Origin: Paralvinella palmiformis
Lineage: Eukaryota > Annelida > Polychaeta > Terebellida > Alvinellidae
DNA length: 64,000 nt
Direction of reading: 5' to 3'
Assembly (NCBI GenBank): GCA_025642065.1
Contig: JAODUP010000008.1
Coordinates: 670,001-734,000 of the forward strand
In this document: positions 46,701 to 60,580 of the stretch, piece by piece
Layout of the letters: each line of letters begins with the position of its first letter
How positions within the stretch are numbered: the stretch's first letter is position 1
Translations under genes and position numbers: made by a program
Notes under the pieces: model-generated
Told to the model about the DNA's origin: nothing
Databases searched by the model: none
What the model saw: the letters and a program-made list of their open reading frames with translations, nothing else

Positions 46701-47618
46701 ATGTTTTAAGGATATTCCTGGCTTGTGCAGAGCAAAGATTTAGTTTTTCAACACAATAACAGTTTCAAAGCTGTAATTGTCTCAATACAGCCGACCACTG
46801 TAATGGCAGTCAATGGCATCTGGGCAATGTAAGTTCTTTTTATGACTGACAATTTGTGTGAATTTATACCTGTACTTTTTCAGACGAGTTTTGACCTATG
46901 AATGTCAAAATTATACTACAACATTACATTCTCAGTTAGGTCTGTAATTAAATACTGGTCATAGCAATAATTAGTCGAACACCAGCTGCTGACCATGGTT
47001 ACAGATGTTTATATTTGTTTATGAAATGTTTTCATGATCCATCTGAATCTACTTAATGAGTAACTAACTATTTATACATCCAAAGACAGAATTATAAATA
47101 TATCTCAGTGCTGTGATGTTTCAAAGAGGGTAGTTATATATTTGTAGAGAAATATGTTGTGATTTGTAGAAGTTGTACTTGATATCATAGATTTTATACG
47201 AATGTTTATGAAAGGTCTACCGTAGGTCTGGTTATAAACATGTACTGTGCCCCTTTATAGCAGCTACCAATGACCTTGTGGTTTGAGGAGGTTTCTCCTG
47301 ATGCATTATGTTCATGGCCAGCCATTCTTATTGATGTGAATGTAGCAATACGAGAAAGCTGAATTTCTTTCAGAAAAACACTTCTGACAGGTTGATGGAT
47401 TTCTGGTTAGATTCAGTAGATGGCTAAAAAACTCCTAAGTACATTTGAAGTATGCATGGTTCATCTTTTATAAGGTAGAATGCTCAGGTTCTACTTTGTC
47501 CATTATCAAAATATATGGTAGAAAGAAAGACATAGAGAGAAAATGGTTGGAATGGATTTTAACGAGAACATTCCAATAATTTTTACAAAAAGTAACACTA
47601 CATATACGCATTTGGTTT

Positions 47619-47664
<46 letters not shown>

Positions 47665-48138
47665 TATGTTTGTGAGCATGTACATGGTAATAAATGGGCA
47701 AATGCATCAGCATGGTAGTTTTGTTTAGTTTAATTTTTATGTCTACCAGTTCCAATTCAAGTAGTTCAGTTTGGGTTATGATGACTGAATATGCAGAATT
47801 ATTCGAGTGTTGCCAAATAACCCTAATAACCTAGTGGTGTTTCAGAATATCTTACTCAAAAGGAGCAAATTATGGAAAATCTGCAGTTGAAATCCAAATG
47901 TCATTATTGAGTTTTAGTACATATTTAGAATTAGTTTTAATGAAAATAGAAGTAAATACATGTGGCTGTTGCTAAATACAAAATTATTTTTGAATGTTAT
48001 ATAAAACATTTAAATTCCAAGTTTATCTGTTCCAGTTCTGTTGACTCCATATCTGGTATACACATTTTAGTATCTAGGTATTTTGTAAAATTATTTTTCA
48101 AGAAACCTGCCAACCCTGGCATAAGCACTATTGCTCTC

Positions 48139-48198
<60 letters not shown>

Positions 48199-48395
48199 GT
48201 GGTTTTGTTAAGAAGTAAAGTAGGGGCCCAACAAAAATTACAAGTGTCCGATATTGATAGTTCTCAAGAGCCTACAATGATAACAATGGCACAAAGCAGC
48301 ATCTCAGATGTTTATATGGATTTGTCATTGGAAATGAAAGTAGCTCTAGTTGAGAATATGTGGATCAATTGTCCCAGGTTCTAACAAAACCACTG

Positions 48396-48427
<32 letters not shown>

Positions 48428-49410
48428 ATATATATGTATATATATATATATATAATATTTATAATACATGCTGATATTTCAGACCACACAACAAATATGT
48501 GATATATGGCCTACAGGCTGGTAGTGCTGTTCTCATCCTGCTCTACCTCATTCTGCCAACAACAGTCAGGTTGTTTCCTTGTATCATCTCTGAGATTGCC
48601 TTTCTAAACAAGGGTATGTATGACTGTCTATATGTAATATGGCTATATGTATCTTAATATAGAGTTATAAGCTCTCTATTATATTTCCCATTTGGAGTTA
48701 ATATTTAAAGCTAAGCTGTCTGTTTTCTGCTGATAAATCATCATCGAAACTTATCGTGTTTATGTTAACATAGGCACTAATGATTATTTGTGGGTTTTCT
48801 TTCAGTACGTTGGCCTCCTTTTGTTAACCTCAGTCAGCCTTCAGATGTTGGACTGAACTTCACTCGGGCCTTTAAGCTGGAGACCGTTGATGATATTGAA
48901 GTTGGAGTTTGGTATGTATATCAGTCAAGGTGTCATTTGAGAATTTCCATGGGAAATCATACACATTTTTGCTCTACATCTCTGCGTTTGTAAACAAATG
49001 ACAGGAATTTTACCCTCAGGGTATGTTGACACCGTTCAGTGGAAAGCCGAACATTTATTGCTGGTATTTGGAACAGGATCAGTATGGAAGATATTAATTA
49101 TACTTGTGAGAACTGGAGTTTTATTATCTGTATTGAAGTTTAAAGCTGGTTAACCCAAACTATGGACCTTGTACTAGTTAAAGCCAGATTAAACTAGGTT
49201 TTGCTCAGTGTTTCATGGTAAAAACTCTTACTGGTCCACAAGTTTAGACATATTAAACTCAGATACACATGAATGATGGTACTTATTAAAATGGCTTTTT
49301 TAAATCCTAATATTGATAAATAATAATAATCTTATAATAACTTATAATAACTGTTGTATCTAATATAAGTCAGTTCTTCAATGATGCCATTCTTAATTAG
49401 TTTACGATGG

Positions 49411-49441
<31 letters not shown>

Positions 49442-52400
49442 AGTTAAATTGTCTAGGACTTTAAAATTTTTATTGAATTGGATAAACACCTGTCTGTAAC
49501 CGTGTTTGACACAGATTGGCACCAGGTGTGGTGTCTGTTATAAAACTTCCAGTAATATAGTACAGCATGTTATTGCCTTTTTGGAATATCCATTAATTAA
49601 AAAGGTATAAAAACCTTTTTCAAATATTAAAATTTTAATATCCAGATAACCTTATAATGATACAATAAACTATTTATGAGTTTCTTTAGATTCATCCCAA
49701 AGCTTGGAAATAGAAATCCAGGCAGATGGTAATGAATTCAAGTCATTACTCGTGAGGTACCATAATTTAGAATCATGTTTAAACAAATGTAATTCTACTT
49801 TAAGGTACATTTGGTATATTAAATACTTGTAATACACCAATTATATTACAAATGGTAAGTTTTTATTCTCGTCACAAGCATTGAGTGTATTTCCCAAAGT
49901 TCGTTATTTGTATCAATGACTAAGGCTTTGTTATTAATCATAATGCCTTTAATAAATACACTAATTTAGCTATGACCAAATTATACACATCTTGACTTAA
50001 TTTTGTTTGGATCGGTATTTATGATGAAAAATAAATAGTAACTTGACAGTAATTATTAGATATATTTATATAAACCACAATTATATTTATTACATGAATT
50101 GATCATTGTTTACAGACCATCTCTTCTTGGTGCTAATAAAATTATGTCATCGCTATATAGTAAAATACCTTTACATGTATCAGCTGTTTGGCAGAAATAT
50201 TATTTCTAATGGCAGCACACATAACATCGTCCTTGTAAAAGTGGAACAAATTAGGTGTGATAATTGAGCCAAGTCTAACCCCATTAAATTCAAGTTGTAA
50301 CTTTAGATTGCTGATTTAAATATATTTAGAGCAAAATACATACCACATATGCTTGTCTATAAGATTACTTCTTGTATTAGTAATTTAGTTGAATTGTATT
50401 TATTATTACATCAAAGGAATTGCTCCAATCTCATGTATTATAGAATGGCTAACTATTATTTAACATTGATAAAAACACCTCTCCCATTGAAATGATAATT
50501 TTCACTCTGTCTGACACATAATATTTCCATTTGTATTCAAATTAAAGAAAAGAATCAACTACCTACCACTCTTTACTAGTTAGTTAGTTCGAGAGTATAA
50601 TATCTCCGGCCAAGTCGGTGACTCTGCCTCAGCTGTATTGCTCAACTTTCCCAGGAACAGCTCATAGATGTGATGGAGTTTGTGTCCATTTCAGTTGTGT
50701 AGCCTGGTATATTTGGTTTATCTGGGATGTTTTGAAGGTATTTATCAAGTTTGTGCATGAAACTGGTCATGGAGCATCCTGTATGGCCACAGGTATTTAC
50801 TGGAAGGCTGTTTAAAAGCTGTGCACCCCTAATTTGAAGGCTGCCTTCTCTGATTGACCTAATTTTACCAAATGCACACTGTTTTATTGGGGGGATTTGG
50901 CACAGGCAACCCTGCCTTGTTCCTGTGTATGATTTTATTCCAACATTTAGGGCAATTCCGTCTAGAATTTCCCAGATATATATAATTCGGTATCTTTCCA
51001 TCCTTCTCTCTTGAGAGTACATCTTGAGGGCTGATAGTTGATCCCAATAAATTAGGTCAGATATTGGATAAATCTAACTGGCGAATGATCTGAAGAGAGA
51101 CTCAGTTTTCTGGGTATCTCCAATTCTGTGTGGTATCCATAGCTGAGAAGAGTAATCTATGTGTGGTTGGACTATGCTGCACCATTGTGTTTTCATAGTG
51201 TGCATATCTGGCATGGAAAGTTCTTATGATCCACCTGCATTTTTGCTGCACTTTGTTACATATTGTCTATATGGTCAGTGAAACTAAGGGTATCATTCAT
51301 TTTGATACCAAGATCTTTGACACATTGGGTTTGTTCAATTTTATTTTTGTTTGTTCCAAACTATGAGGTGCAATCTTTTATGTCCTGATTTTTACCATAT
51401 GGGAGTAGTTCAGACTTATTTTCCTTAAATTGCATGTTGTTTCTTTGTTGCCACTTGTAGAATGTTTAGTTATTTCATTCCAAATTAGTTATCCACTTAT
51501 GAGACCACTAGTCATGTGACCATGTACTATGTATTTGTTTCTGTGGCATTAAGAGCACACTAAATGATGTATTATTCCATTTATAAGCTGCTACAATATA
51601 TTTTCAGGTTATCCCTTGTCACTTGATCAACTAATTGGCTTAGGAAGTGAATTGTCTACTTTTGACTCATAATTGCTAAAAGCATCCTGCCCTCTATTAT
51701 CGATCTCATCAAAACACATGGTTATGTGACATGACATTTTGTTAAGCATCTACTGCAGATTTATGTAATGAAATTAAAGGATTATTATAAAATAATAATA
51801 TTATACACAAAAAAAGAAAGAAAAAAAAAATACGTTGATATACCGGTATATGAAATATCAGATAGCTATTAATGTAAATATAATGTATGTGCAAACCCTA
51901 CAAATGCATTTGTGCAGAGGATGCACAATAAATATATGAAATAAATAAATACCAGGCATAGATTGAGCTTCTGATGATTTTATTATCAACAATAACATTT
52001 TGGTTTAATTGCCAATAAATTACATCAGATATACTTGGATATAGGTGTTTCTTGTATACAAGATAAATTATCTGATGTATAAATGGGCTAAAGATTATTT
52101 CCTTCTCTTGTACATGACACTATATTTGATAGTCTGACTACAGATTGTTAGCAATCTGCGAAATCAGATATTAATGCTAAAATGTTCAAGAGCCTGAATA
52201 CAATCTAACAGACAAAAAACTATTTGTTTCCGTATTCCTAAATTTATAATAAATGGTAATTTCTTCGACTAACCATGTATAATTGTATATTTGAATGTTT
52301 CCCTTTAAAACCCATTTATTGATGACTTGTCAATAACACTTTATGCCTGTTTTCATTTAGGCATATGCTGCCACCAGCTTTACGTGAGCCAGATCTGAAA

Positions 52401-52872
52401 GACGATGACTACACTAAACTTCTCAGTAAGGGTCTGCCTATAATACTCTATTTCCATGGCAATGCTGGCACAAGGTGAGCCCATGATTAATTTTTAATAC
52501 TCTTCAATGACTGTGTGCCGCTTATTAGTCGCTTAAACATATCTTTAAGTTATGTTACAGTACATGGCATACATAGTTGCTTCTCGGGTGGTTTTTGTAG
52601 GATTCTTGTGATTTTGATGAGTCTGATACCAAAATTGGAATCCAAGCTGGGGAATTGGGTGTAAACAGTATGCTCATTCCACCGTTGTTTGACTTTTATG
52701 TGTATCAATGTTTTGTTTTATCAGGATGTGTTATTCATTTTGATTTGGTGTTTATAATTATCCAGAGAGAAAGAATTTATCTTTTAACCAATGAATTTAT
52801 AGGAGCCAGGAGTTAAGATAGTGATTTTGTACACTTTAATTAATTGAAAAATACCCCAAATCTTCCTTCTTC

Positions 52873-52920
<48 letters not shown>

Positions 52921-55900
52921 CATGCACAAACATTAAGATTTGTTTGCTTCAATTTCTAAATGTTAATATCAATTACAATACTAAACTGGGCGAATTTAAA
53001 TATGTCGTACCAATGTTAGAAATTGTGAGGTGTAGCCAATTAGTAGACATGAACCACTAACAGTCTGGGCAGTACTTATAAGGAAACATTACCAGAGGGT
53101 ATTTTTATGTTTAAAAAAAGGAGCTACAATCTCGACATGAACATGCCCCAAGATCAGGTGTTCCTTTATGTATGTTTAGCAAGGGCACTTTCCAGCAAAA
53201 CAATCCGAGAATGAAAGTTTATCAAGCCACTGGCTGCATTATCCTGGGAAGTATCTGACATTACTCAAAATAATTAATAGTGTTTGGAGAGTCTTCTTAC
53301 GATTCGTCATCTGTAACAGACACCTTTCTGAGTGGGATCTGTATAATGATATATTCTATTATCATTTAGTCCAGAATCATGATGATCTAAAGCTAAGTGA
53401 TAATTACATAAGTAATTGATTAAGAAAAGTTGCTTTGTGAACACAATTTTGACAATAAACCTTTATGATAACCTCATTATTCCTGGGAACTATAGACCTC
53501 AATTTCACCATTTTCCCGCCATTTGTTTACAGCATCCCACAATTTTCTAGGGGGTTCAGTCGGACCTCCCATATAGTTGCTGAATCCTAGAAGCAACTCT
53601 GTGTGTATTAAGCATGCCATATTGTATGTTCAACCACAGTTATTGGAATATTTCACTGAAATGTTTTTAATGATTTGACATTTTTGCATAATTTCTCACC
53701 ATTTCTTTATAATGTTTTGTAAATGAAATGTAACATTATTATATAAAAGATGGTAAACAATTGACCACCGTTTTAAGTCTTCAGAGGTGGTAAATATTAA
53801 TTATTAGATGTTAAATTGTATAGGTTAATGATGACATATGCATAATATAGTTTATAAGTGTCAACAGATCATTGTCTTTGTAATGTTTAATTAATCCAAT
53901 TATTATTGCAGAGGAGGCTGGCACAGAGTACAGTTATATAAAGTGTTAGTGAAGGCTGGATTCCATGTTATAGCATTGGATTACAGAGGTTGGTTTGCAC
54001 AACAACAATACATTGTAAAATATAATTTGGTTTATGTGAACCTGTGAAACCTGTAATATTTTAGTGTTTTTTTGAGATGTCTGACAGTATGCTGTTTAGG
54101 TTGCTATGGTACAAACCATCAGATCAAAATACAAATAAAATTATTACCTCTTTTTGTGGGATACTTTTCTAGGGTGTTGCCATTCAGTTGTGTGATCCAG
54201 ATCTGACAAGATTAAATGGAGCACTCACTGATGGTTGTGCAACTCGCTGTTTGACTAAAATATTATTTTAACTATTTGCTGTCATGTAGATGTTTCATAT
54301 TTCTGTAGGTTATGGTGATTCTAATGGTTCTCCCACTGAGGATGGCATCTGTGAAGATGGCTTGGCTTTGTATCACTGGATCAGGCAACACAGTGGCTCA
54401 TCACCTATCTATATCTGGGGTCACTCCATGGGAACAGGGTAAGTGATATATCTCTCCATTCAGTTTTAGCTCAACCACTGAACTGTAATATAATAGACTT
54501 GTCTCAGTTTTCATCAGGTAATGTCATCAAATATGTCATCCTTATGATATGCAAAAAAGTATGACTGAAAACTTTGTTTGTGGTTTGACATGAACAAACT
54601 TGTTATTTGGATTTATCAAACTATCTGCACTTTCCCCTTTATATAATAACATTAAGTTGTTATTGATCACTTATAGAGATTAGAAAATGTTAAAATTCTT
54701 TATATTTCATTGTTTTCCTATTTAGAGTTGCTACAAAGGTGTCCAGCATGCTCTGTGATAGAGGTGAGTTAGTTATTTTATGAGATTAAACTAACTTTGG
54801 CATTCATTAAGTAAAATAATGTAGAACTCACGCTATAAATGAGTGCTTTGTTTTCTTATGTTATAAATATTCACCAGAAATGATTACTAATTAGTAAATC
54901 CTTACTTAGGTCTACAGTTAGAAAGCACCACTTGTTCGTATGCTACTCGACTGGTCTGTAACCAGTACTGAATGGCCTAATATATAAATAAAACTGATGA
55001 TATAAAATAAATAAATACACACAATCTGTCAAATCATTTAAAAGGTAAAAATAGTAAAATAAAAAGGTTAAATAATTCCAGATGAAGATTAATTGGTGCT
55101 ATGAATAAATATCCTGCAAAAATATTTCACTTCTTCTTCATTGGTCTTCTGACGGCACTTGCTTAATTTTGGCTGGATGTTTTGTCTAGTTAAGATCAAG
55201 CAAGATGTACAGAGATTTTTTTCTAACCATGGCCAGCTGTTTAATAAAAAGAAAAAAAATTGTTTATTATGAAGGGAAATATTTGTCAGTAAAAGTAGTT
55301 CAAATGATATAATATATCAAAGAACAGACTTTCAGCAGTTAGGCAGTTATTGGTTTCCAAACTATTTTGGGTTTCTTTTTCATCTGTATTCTTGTTTCTA
55401 TTAAAGGTTTCTTCTTAAGATTACACCCTATATTTTATACATTATGATACAGCGTCCATTATTATGATTTTGCATTTCTTGTGCTATTGATGCTTGTTTC
55501 ATTTTTACTCTTAATTCATCACATTATCTGTACGTGTTCATTTATATATTTTTTTCTTCAGGTGTGCCCTTGTCAGGTTTATTCTTGGAGGCGCCATTCA
55601 ACAACATCATAGAGGCAACAACTTTGCATCCTTTCACACAAGTAATTACATCATAAACTATTCGGTTATGACACCGTATTAAATGGTTCGGGTAAACTTC
55701 TGGGGCTGGAGTCCTGTGTGTAAAAAAAAAATTCCACCAAGATGTTTTACTGAGATGCAGTGCTTCTTGGGATCTTTCTCGGGCACTCTCCTCTGTTTAT
55801 GTTGCCTTTTGCTTAGTTATTCAGTGGTGATAGAAATGTATAAATATAATTTGCTCAAAATTATCTGTGATCAGTAATTGAACTATAAACAATGTTATCT

Positions 55901-56666
55901 TTTTCAGCCATTCAAATTCTTGCCGTGGTTCACTTGGGCATTTGTGGAGGCCATGAAGTATAATAAGATCTATTTCAGCAGCGATGTCAGGTAGGAAAGT
56001 GAAACGTTTGCTTAATGCCTTACTTATTCGTGTACTTGACTAACACTTAATTAAATAATATCTTGTTTTTACGATTTATTAAAAACTAGCCATTGCTGAT
56101 GAATCCGTTCATTTCTAATTTCAGCATATCTCGTGTCACTGTGCCAACATTAATTCTTCATGCCAAAGATGATGGGATAGTGCCTTATACTCTAGGACAG
56201 AAGGTAATACGCCATGATGTGATAAATAAAGACTTTAATCATCTATTCCTTTTTTTAGGTATAAAATGAAGTAAAGACTAGTGATTGATTACTGTTCTAG
56301 AAAACATACATGTACAAACACACACACCTCTGACCGTGTCATCCTGATGTTTCTGTTCTAGCTGTACGCTACAGCCTTGGCCACAAAGTCTAAGGGTATT
56401 GTAGAGATGGTTTCATTTGATGCCAAACATGGTTACGGACACAAACACATTCACAAGGCTCCCGAACTACCTCATATAATCAGGTAAGTCATGCCTCAAT
56501 AGCCACACCTCGTCTGCCTATTACCCGTTAGATTATTTAACTTTAAGATTGTTCCAATTTAAGCCCAGCCAACGTGTTGTATCTTTTTCTTTCCAGGGAT
56601 TTCTTACAGCGGTGTAACACAGACAGACTCAGATCTTCATACTCGGATAACATCATCGTGAACTGA
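43490..56666 (+). CDS. ABHD12: ABHD12, membrane-anchored alpha/beta hydrolase (lyso-PS / monoacylglycerol lipase)
   Basis: Twelve coding exons, all GT-AG with matching phases: 43490-43773, 48483-48613, 48806-48911, 52361-52474, 53912-53988, 54309-54438, 54726-54763, 55562-55641, 55908-55990, 56125-56203, 56362-56483, 56597-56666; product 437 aa (human 398). Residues 1-94 are a Ser/Asp-rich, probably cytosolic tail. A membrane segment lies at about 103-123 ([12 protein letters not shown]). [19 protein letters not shown] follows, as in human. The oxyanion motif is [10 protein letters not shown] (206-214). The nucleophile elbow is WGHSMGTG with Ser277; the acid is in [10 protein letters not shown] (Asp364); the base is in GYGHKH (His401). 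Known family members are ER membrane enzymes with a lumenal catalytic domain that hydrolyse lysophosphatidylserine and monoacylglycerol. All catalytic residues are present, so it should be active. Confidence 0.96.
47622..47662. repeat. (AT)n microsatellite in ABHD12 intron 1
   Basis: About 40 bp of AT dinucleotides. Confidence 0.95.
48142..48193. repeat. (AT)n microsatellite in ABHD12 intron 1
   Basis: About 50 bp of AT dinucleotides. Confidence 0.95.
48395..48454. repeat. (AT)n-(GT)n-(AT)n tract next to ABHD12 exon 2
   Basis: It ends about 30 bp upstream of the exon 2 acceptor, where branch point and polypyrimidine tract are expected. Confidence 0.95.
50590..51480 (-). mobile_element. Decayed jockey/CR1-like LINE in ABHD12 intron 3, RT C-terminal part
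   Basis: On the minus strand, pieces align in order to the end of a LINE ORF2. [16 protein letters not shown] is near 51450, [19 protein letters not shown] near 51330-51270 and [17 protein letters not shown] near 51022. [10 protein letters not shown] is near 50820, [17 protein letters not shown] near 50790-50740 and [11 protein letters not shown] near 50710. The last 126 codons (50642-51022) are open; the upstream part has stops and shifts. Read 3', it ends in a short (ACTA)n-like stretch. It belongs to a different LINE family from the copies at 7470 and 30640. Confidence 0.8.
52875..52918. repeat. (AT)n microsatellite in ABHD12 intron 4
   Basis: About 44 bp of AT dinucleotides. Confidence 0.95.
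54309..54438 (+). CDS. ABHD12: ABHD12 coding exon 6, nucleophile elbow
   Basis: Encodes [20 protein letters not shown] and ends with [10 protein letters not shown], which carries the catalytic Ser. Phase 1 at entry and phase 2 at exit match the neighbours; the next exon (54726-54763) is a 38-nt microexon. Confidence 0.95.
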
Positions 56667-57407
56667 TGTGAAGATTGATCAGTCTGTAACAGAATATAAT
56701 CAGAACTTTTGGATTATGGTTGTGTCATTCATCTGACAGGATTTTACGATGATGGATTATGTTGAACAATATCTTACAGAAGGGGAGGAGTGATGTGTTA
56801 ATATTGTTATTATTAATAACTAATTCTGTTGGTTGTTTGTATAGTTACATTTAGTCCATCGGACAAAATCTAAAGGCACTACCGGAAGGTGATTTCAAAT
56901 CTCAGAAGACGTAGATTTATTTAATGTTTTTCTTGGCGTCTAGATTTGATAAGAACACTTAGTTCTCATCTGGCCACTGGCCTGAAATTATACACCAACA
57001 ACTACACGTCATTTTATTTTCCTTCAAAGTTTTGTTTTCTAAATCGTTTAATAGTTTTCTAGATCTGTATTTGATATCCAGATATATTTCTTGTGGAGAG
57101 CAGCTGATAGTTTATTTTGTTGTCACATCGGTTTATTGAAATGTTTGTAATGTTTTATGTGCTGGCCCTAAACTACTGTCCAGTAGTGATTGGTTGATTG
57201 GAACAGTTGTGTATATATGTTGTGTGTGTGTGTGTATGTGTGTATTAGTTCATCTACACGATGTTAGACTGTAAACATTTGTTTGATGTAAATTCCCTGT
57301 TGTGCTACTAAGTCAACTGTATACAAATGTTAGCATTCTATTTTATTTGTTCATTATTACAATGTTTACATTTTAGTCCCAACTGAATGTTGACGGGTGA
57401 TGAGCAG

Positions 57408-57441
<34 letters not shown>

Positions 57442-58260
57442 AAAAGGTATGGGCACATTTGTTTGTGATATTCTTGAATCTTGCTGAGTTATTAAGGAAG
57501 AAGAACTACCTGAATTAGAAACAGGACATGTATCTCAATACTGTAAAACCCTTAATTATTTTATCCTTTTCATTTGGCATTTTTCTTAATCAAAATTTAA
57601 TGTGAATTCATGAGGATATAACATGTATGACCTGCCCACCAGCAAATGAATATTACTGAAACTTTAACTGAACCTTGACCTTGGTCAGATGTGGTGGAAA
57701 TATGGTAAAGAAACTAACAGATATATTTCAGGTTAAAAATTAGGAACTTTTCTTGGTTTTCTAAACCAGGAAATATATCCCGGAAAAGATATTATTACAG
57801 TATATTAATGAAGTTTATCTTCAAAATAAGCAAATTTGTGAAATTAATTGGACACAAAGGTTTCCAAATTGGAAAACTGCTAACTTTAATGGATGTAAAC
57901 ATAAAGTAATTTATAATACTGTTATTTTATAAGGAGGCAGTGGTATATATACATGTCAAAATCTGCACCCTAAACGTTTTATATTGAAGGTGTCTGGGTG
58001 GATAGTTTCTGACTGCTTATTGGACCAACATTAGTATTTATTGTTGGTTGTATATGTGTTGAGCAACTGTATACATGTATTTAGGCTGTCCAGTATACAG
58101 TTGCAGTATTGTTGTTAGCAGAACAGAGGTGAGCATCAGTTACAAGATGTATCTTATCATTCCATGTTGTTGTTGTTGTTATTTGTTATTGATGAAAAGT
58201 ATGTTTGATCCTTTAAATGTAAACACTTCCATTTGTTCATATGAAATAAAGTAATCTTTA
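56667..58260 (+). other. Probable ABHD12 3' UTR
   Basis: No coding features follow the stop codon. (GT)n microsatellites occur at 57218-57243 and 57411-57439. AATAAA at 58245-58250 is a plausible poly(A) signal, but earlier or later sites are possible. Confidence 0.45.
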
Positions 58261-58738
58261 CGACCTGACTACAGATTATTAAGCGATAGGTACCATTTAA
58301 TAATCGCAACGATCGTGCAGTTTGTGTAATTATACATTTTGATAGAATGACGTGATTTGCTGTGAGGAGAAACATTGTTTACGCAGCACGTTCGTATGTC
58401 TTATGGTGAGACGCATTGTAAGTTGATGCATGTAGAAGTAGGTGATGGTAGCTGTATGTGATCTGCAGTTTACGACAAAAGCTGGTGTTTAATCTTACTT
58501 AGCTGTGAGTCGGTGTCTCCCGCATCTAAGACAAAATATTTCATGCCGTGAGATGCCAAAAGTGTGAATTTAAATACCTAGAACATTTTGTAGCTTTATA
58601 ATATATAACAAGCCACAATACACATTTTCAACATATCTGTTTAATGTACCAAGACTCTTGGTACATTACTGTACCAGCAAGTATACAGACTGATAATTAT
58701 TGATATGTATTACCCGATTATATCACACTAATATGCTA

Positions 58739-58776
<38 letters not shown>

Positions 58777-58990
58777 GCAGCTGTCCAATTATATACATGG
58801 TTTTATTAAATATGAATAGATCTTTGATTGTTGTTGGTGGTATTTTTTCTTGTTTACATACCCAACATGAACTTAATTCATTAACTATTTATTGGCACAT
58901 GCAATGCACTTGAGAGCATCTTCTCAGCGACTGTATGTGGTCTCAATTAAAGTTGTTTGGTTGTTTTCAATACTACATATATATTATCCT

Positions 58991-59033
<43 letters not shown>

Positions 59034-60080
59034 CATTTGAGTGATTGTTAAATATAAATTTAACAAGATTGACATCTTTGTATTTCGTTATGCAATAGTT
59101 ATTTCATGAGATAACTTGATTCGTCGTGACATCCGATCCCTGTGTGGGTCTCTTTACCGACTTCGATGAGCTTAATGTAGATTCTCCTATCTCCGTGTGA
59201 TGATGTGCCACATCTGATATCATAATCTGCAATTGTTAACTATTGAAAACAAATAGCCGAGTTTCAAGAACTCCGACGGGTAACACTGGAATGTGGTCAA
59301 GTTAGCCACGGGTGGCCACCACTGGGACCACATGAAATCTGTTGACATTGCTTTTAACCCATATAACACAGAAGGTTAGTGAACGTAGTTGTGGCTGTTA
59401 CTGTATAATCCAGTCCGCTAACATTTCCGTGTAACAGATATATTTTGATGAAGCTGGTTTTTTAATCGTGTATCAATCAGTCCACCTCTGTTTGATTGGT
59501 GATATCCAGTCATTGGCCTCTTTCTGTATATTTTTATTAGTTTTATTTCAGTGTTTTGATAATTGAAAATGTACGTTTGGTAAACAGTATGTAAACACTG
59601 GTGAGTTAAATGCTACTGTAAAATCGTCTGTTAAGAATTTGTTTGAAATTTGAAAGTTGACGTCAGTCTGAAAATGTAGTATTTCTGTTTATTCTGTGCT
59701 TTCTTTTATAAATGTTACTAGTAATAAATATGATAACTGAAAGATATAGAGCTGATAACTTGTGTGTGTGTGTGTGTGTGTGATATTTCACAATTCCATT
59801 TTAAAATCTTGTATTTTCATCCGATAGTGAAATGCAGATGAATGTAGAAAAGAATTAACCTTATTACAAGACGTCATTACAGGATCTATTAGCATTATCG
59901 TTTTTTTTTTAAATTACAAAAAGTAAAATAATGGCAACTGATAAAAATTCCAATTAGTCAACCAACGACAGGTCACTGTCAGGATTGGATTTTACGTCAC
60001 GTGATCCTGAACACAATTTCAGCAAAATATGGGATAGGAGAAGGTAATTAACCCGGAAAACAATGTGAATGAAGGAAATG
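58261..60080. other. Non-genic stretch
   Basis: Contains a perfect inverted repeat at 58643-58667, (AT)n at 58743-58772 and 58991-59033, and (TG)n at 59760-59783. No gene recognised. Confidence 0.5.
58643..58667. repeat. Perfect 12-bp inverted repeat
   Basis: AATGTACCAAGA, one base, TCTTGGTACATT. Confidence 0.95.
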
Positions 60081-60087
60081 TGAAATA

Positions 60088-60580
60088 GTGGGTTAGGCTA
60101 TGAGACTTCATGGTCATAGTGGGTTAGGACATGGGACTTCATGGTCATAGTGGGTTAGGACATGGGACTTCATGGTCATAGTGGGTTAGGACATGGGACA
60201 TCATGTTCATAGTGGGTTAGGACATGAGACTTCATGGTCTTAGTGGGTTAGGACATGGGACATCATGGTCATAGTGGGTTAGGACATGAGACTTCATGGT
60301 CATAGTGGGTTAGGACATGGGACTTCATGGTCATAGTGGGTTAGGACATGGGACTTCATCATCATAGTGGGTTAGGACATGGGACTTAATGGTCATAGTG
60401 GGTTAGGACATGGGACTTCATGGTCATAGTGGGTTAGGACATGAGGACTTCATGGTCATAGTGGGTTAGGACATGGGATTTCATGGTCATAGTGGGTTAG
60501 GACATGGGACTTCATCATCATAGTGGGTTAGGACATGGGACTTTTCGGTTATGGTGAGCTAGGGCATGGGATTTCATCAG
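60088..60580. repeat. 31-bp minisatellite with GGGTTAGG in each unit
   Basis: About 16 copies of a 31-bp unit, GTGGGTTAGGACATGGGACT followed by TCATGGTCATA. Most copies differ by one or two bases; the first and last are more diverged. Confidence 0.97.

Larger units (their letters stand above)
43795..48482 (+). other. ABHD12 intron 1, nothing coding recognised
   Basis: Contains a short (TAG)n run near 43815-43842, (AT)n microsatellites at 47622-47662 and 48142-48193, and an (AT)n/(GT)n tract at 48395-48454 that ends about 30 bp before the exon 2 acceptor. Open frames here, such as 46008-46259 and 47962-48384, have no motif or contain the microsatellite. Confidence 0.6.

Noticed and set aside
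47962..48384. 140-codon frame in ABHD12 intron 1
   Set aside because: It runs through a (TA)n repeat, has no family motif, and is not needed to link ABHD12 exons 1 and 2, whose phases already match.
60088..60580. True telomeric or subtelomeric array
   Set aside because: The repeat is a 31-bp unit, not TTAGGG itself, and unique genes lie on both sides.
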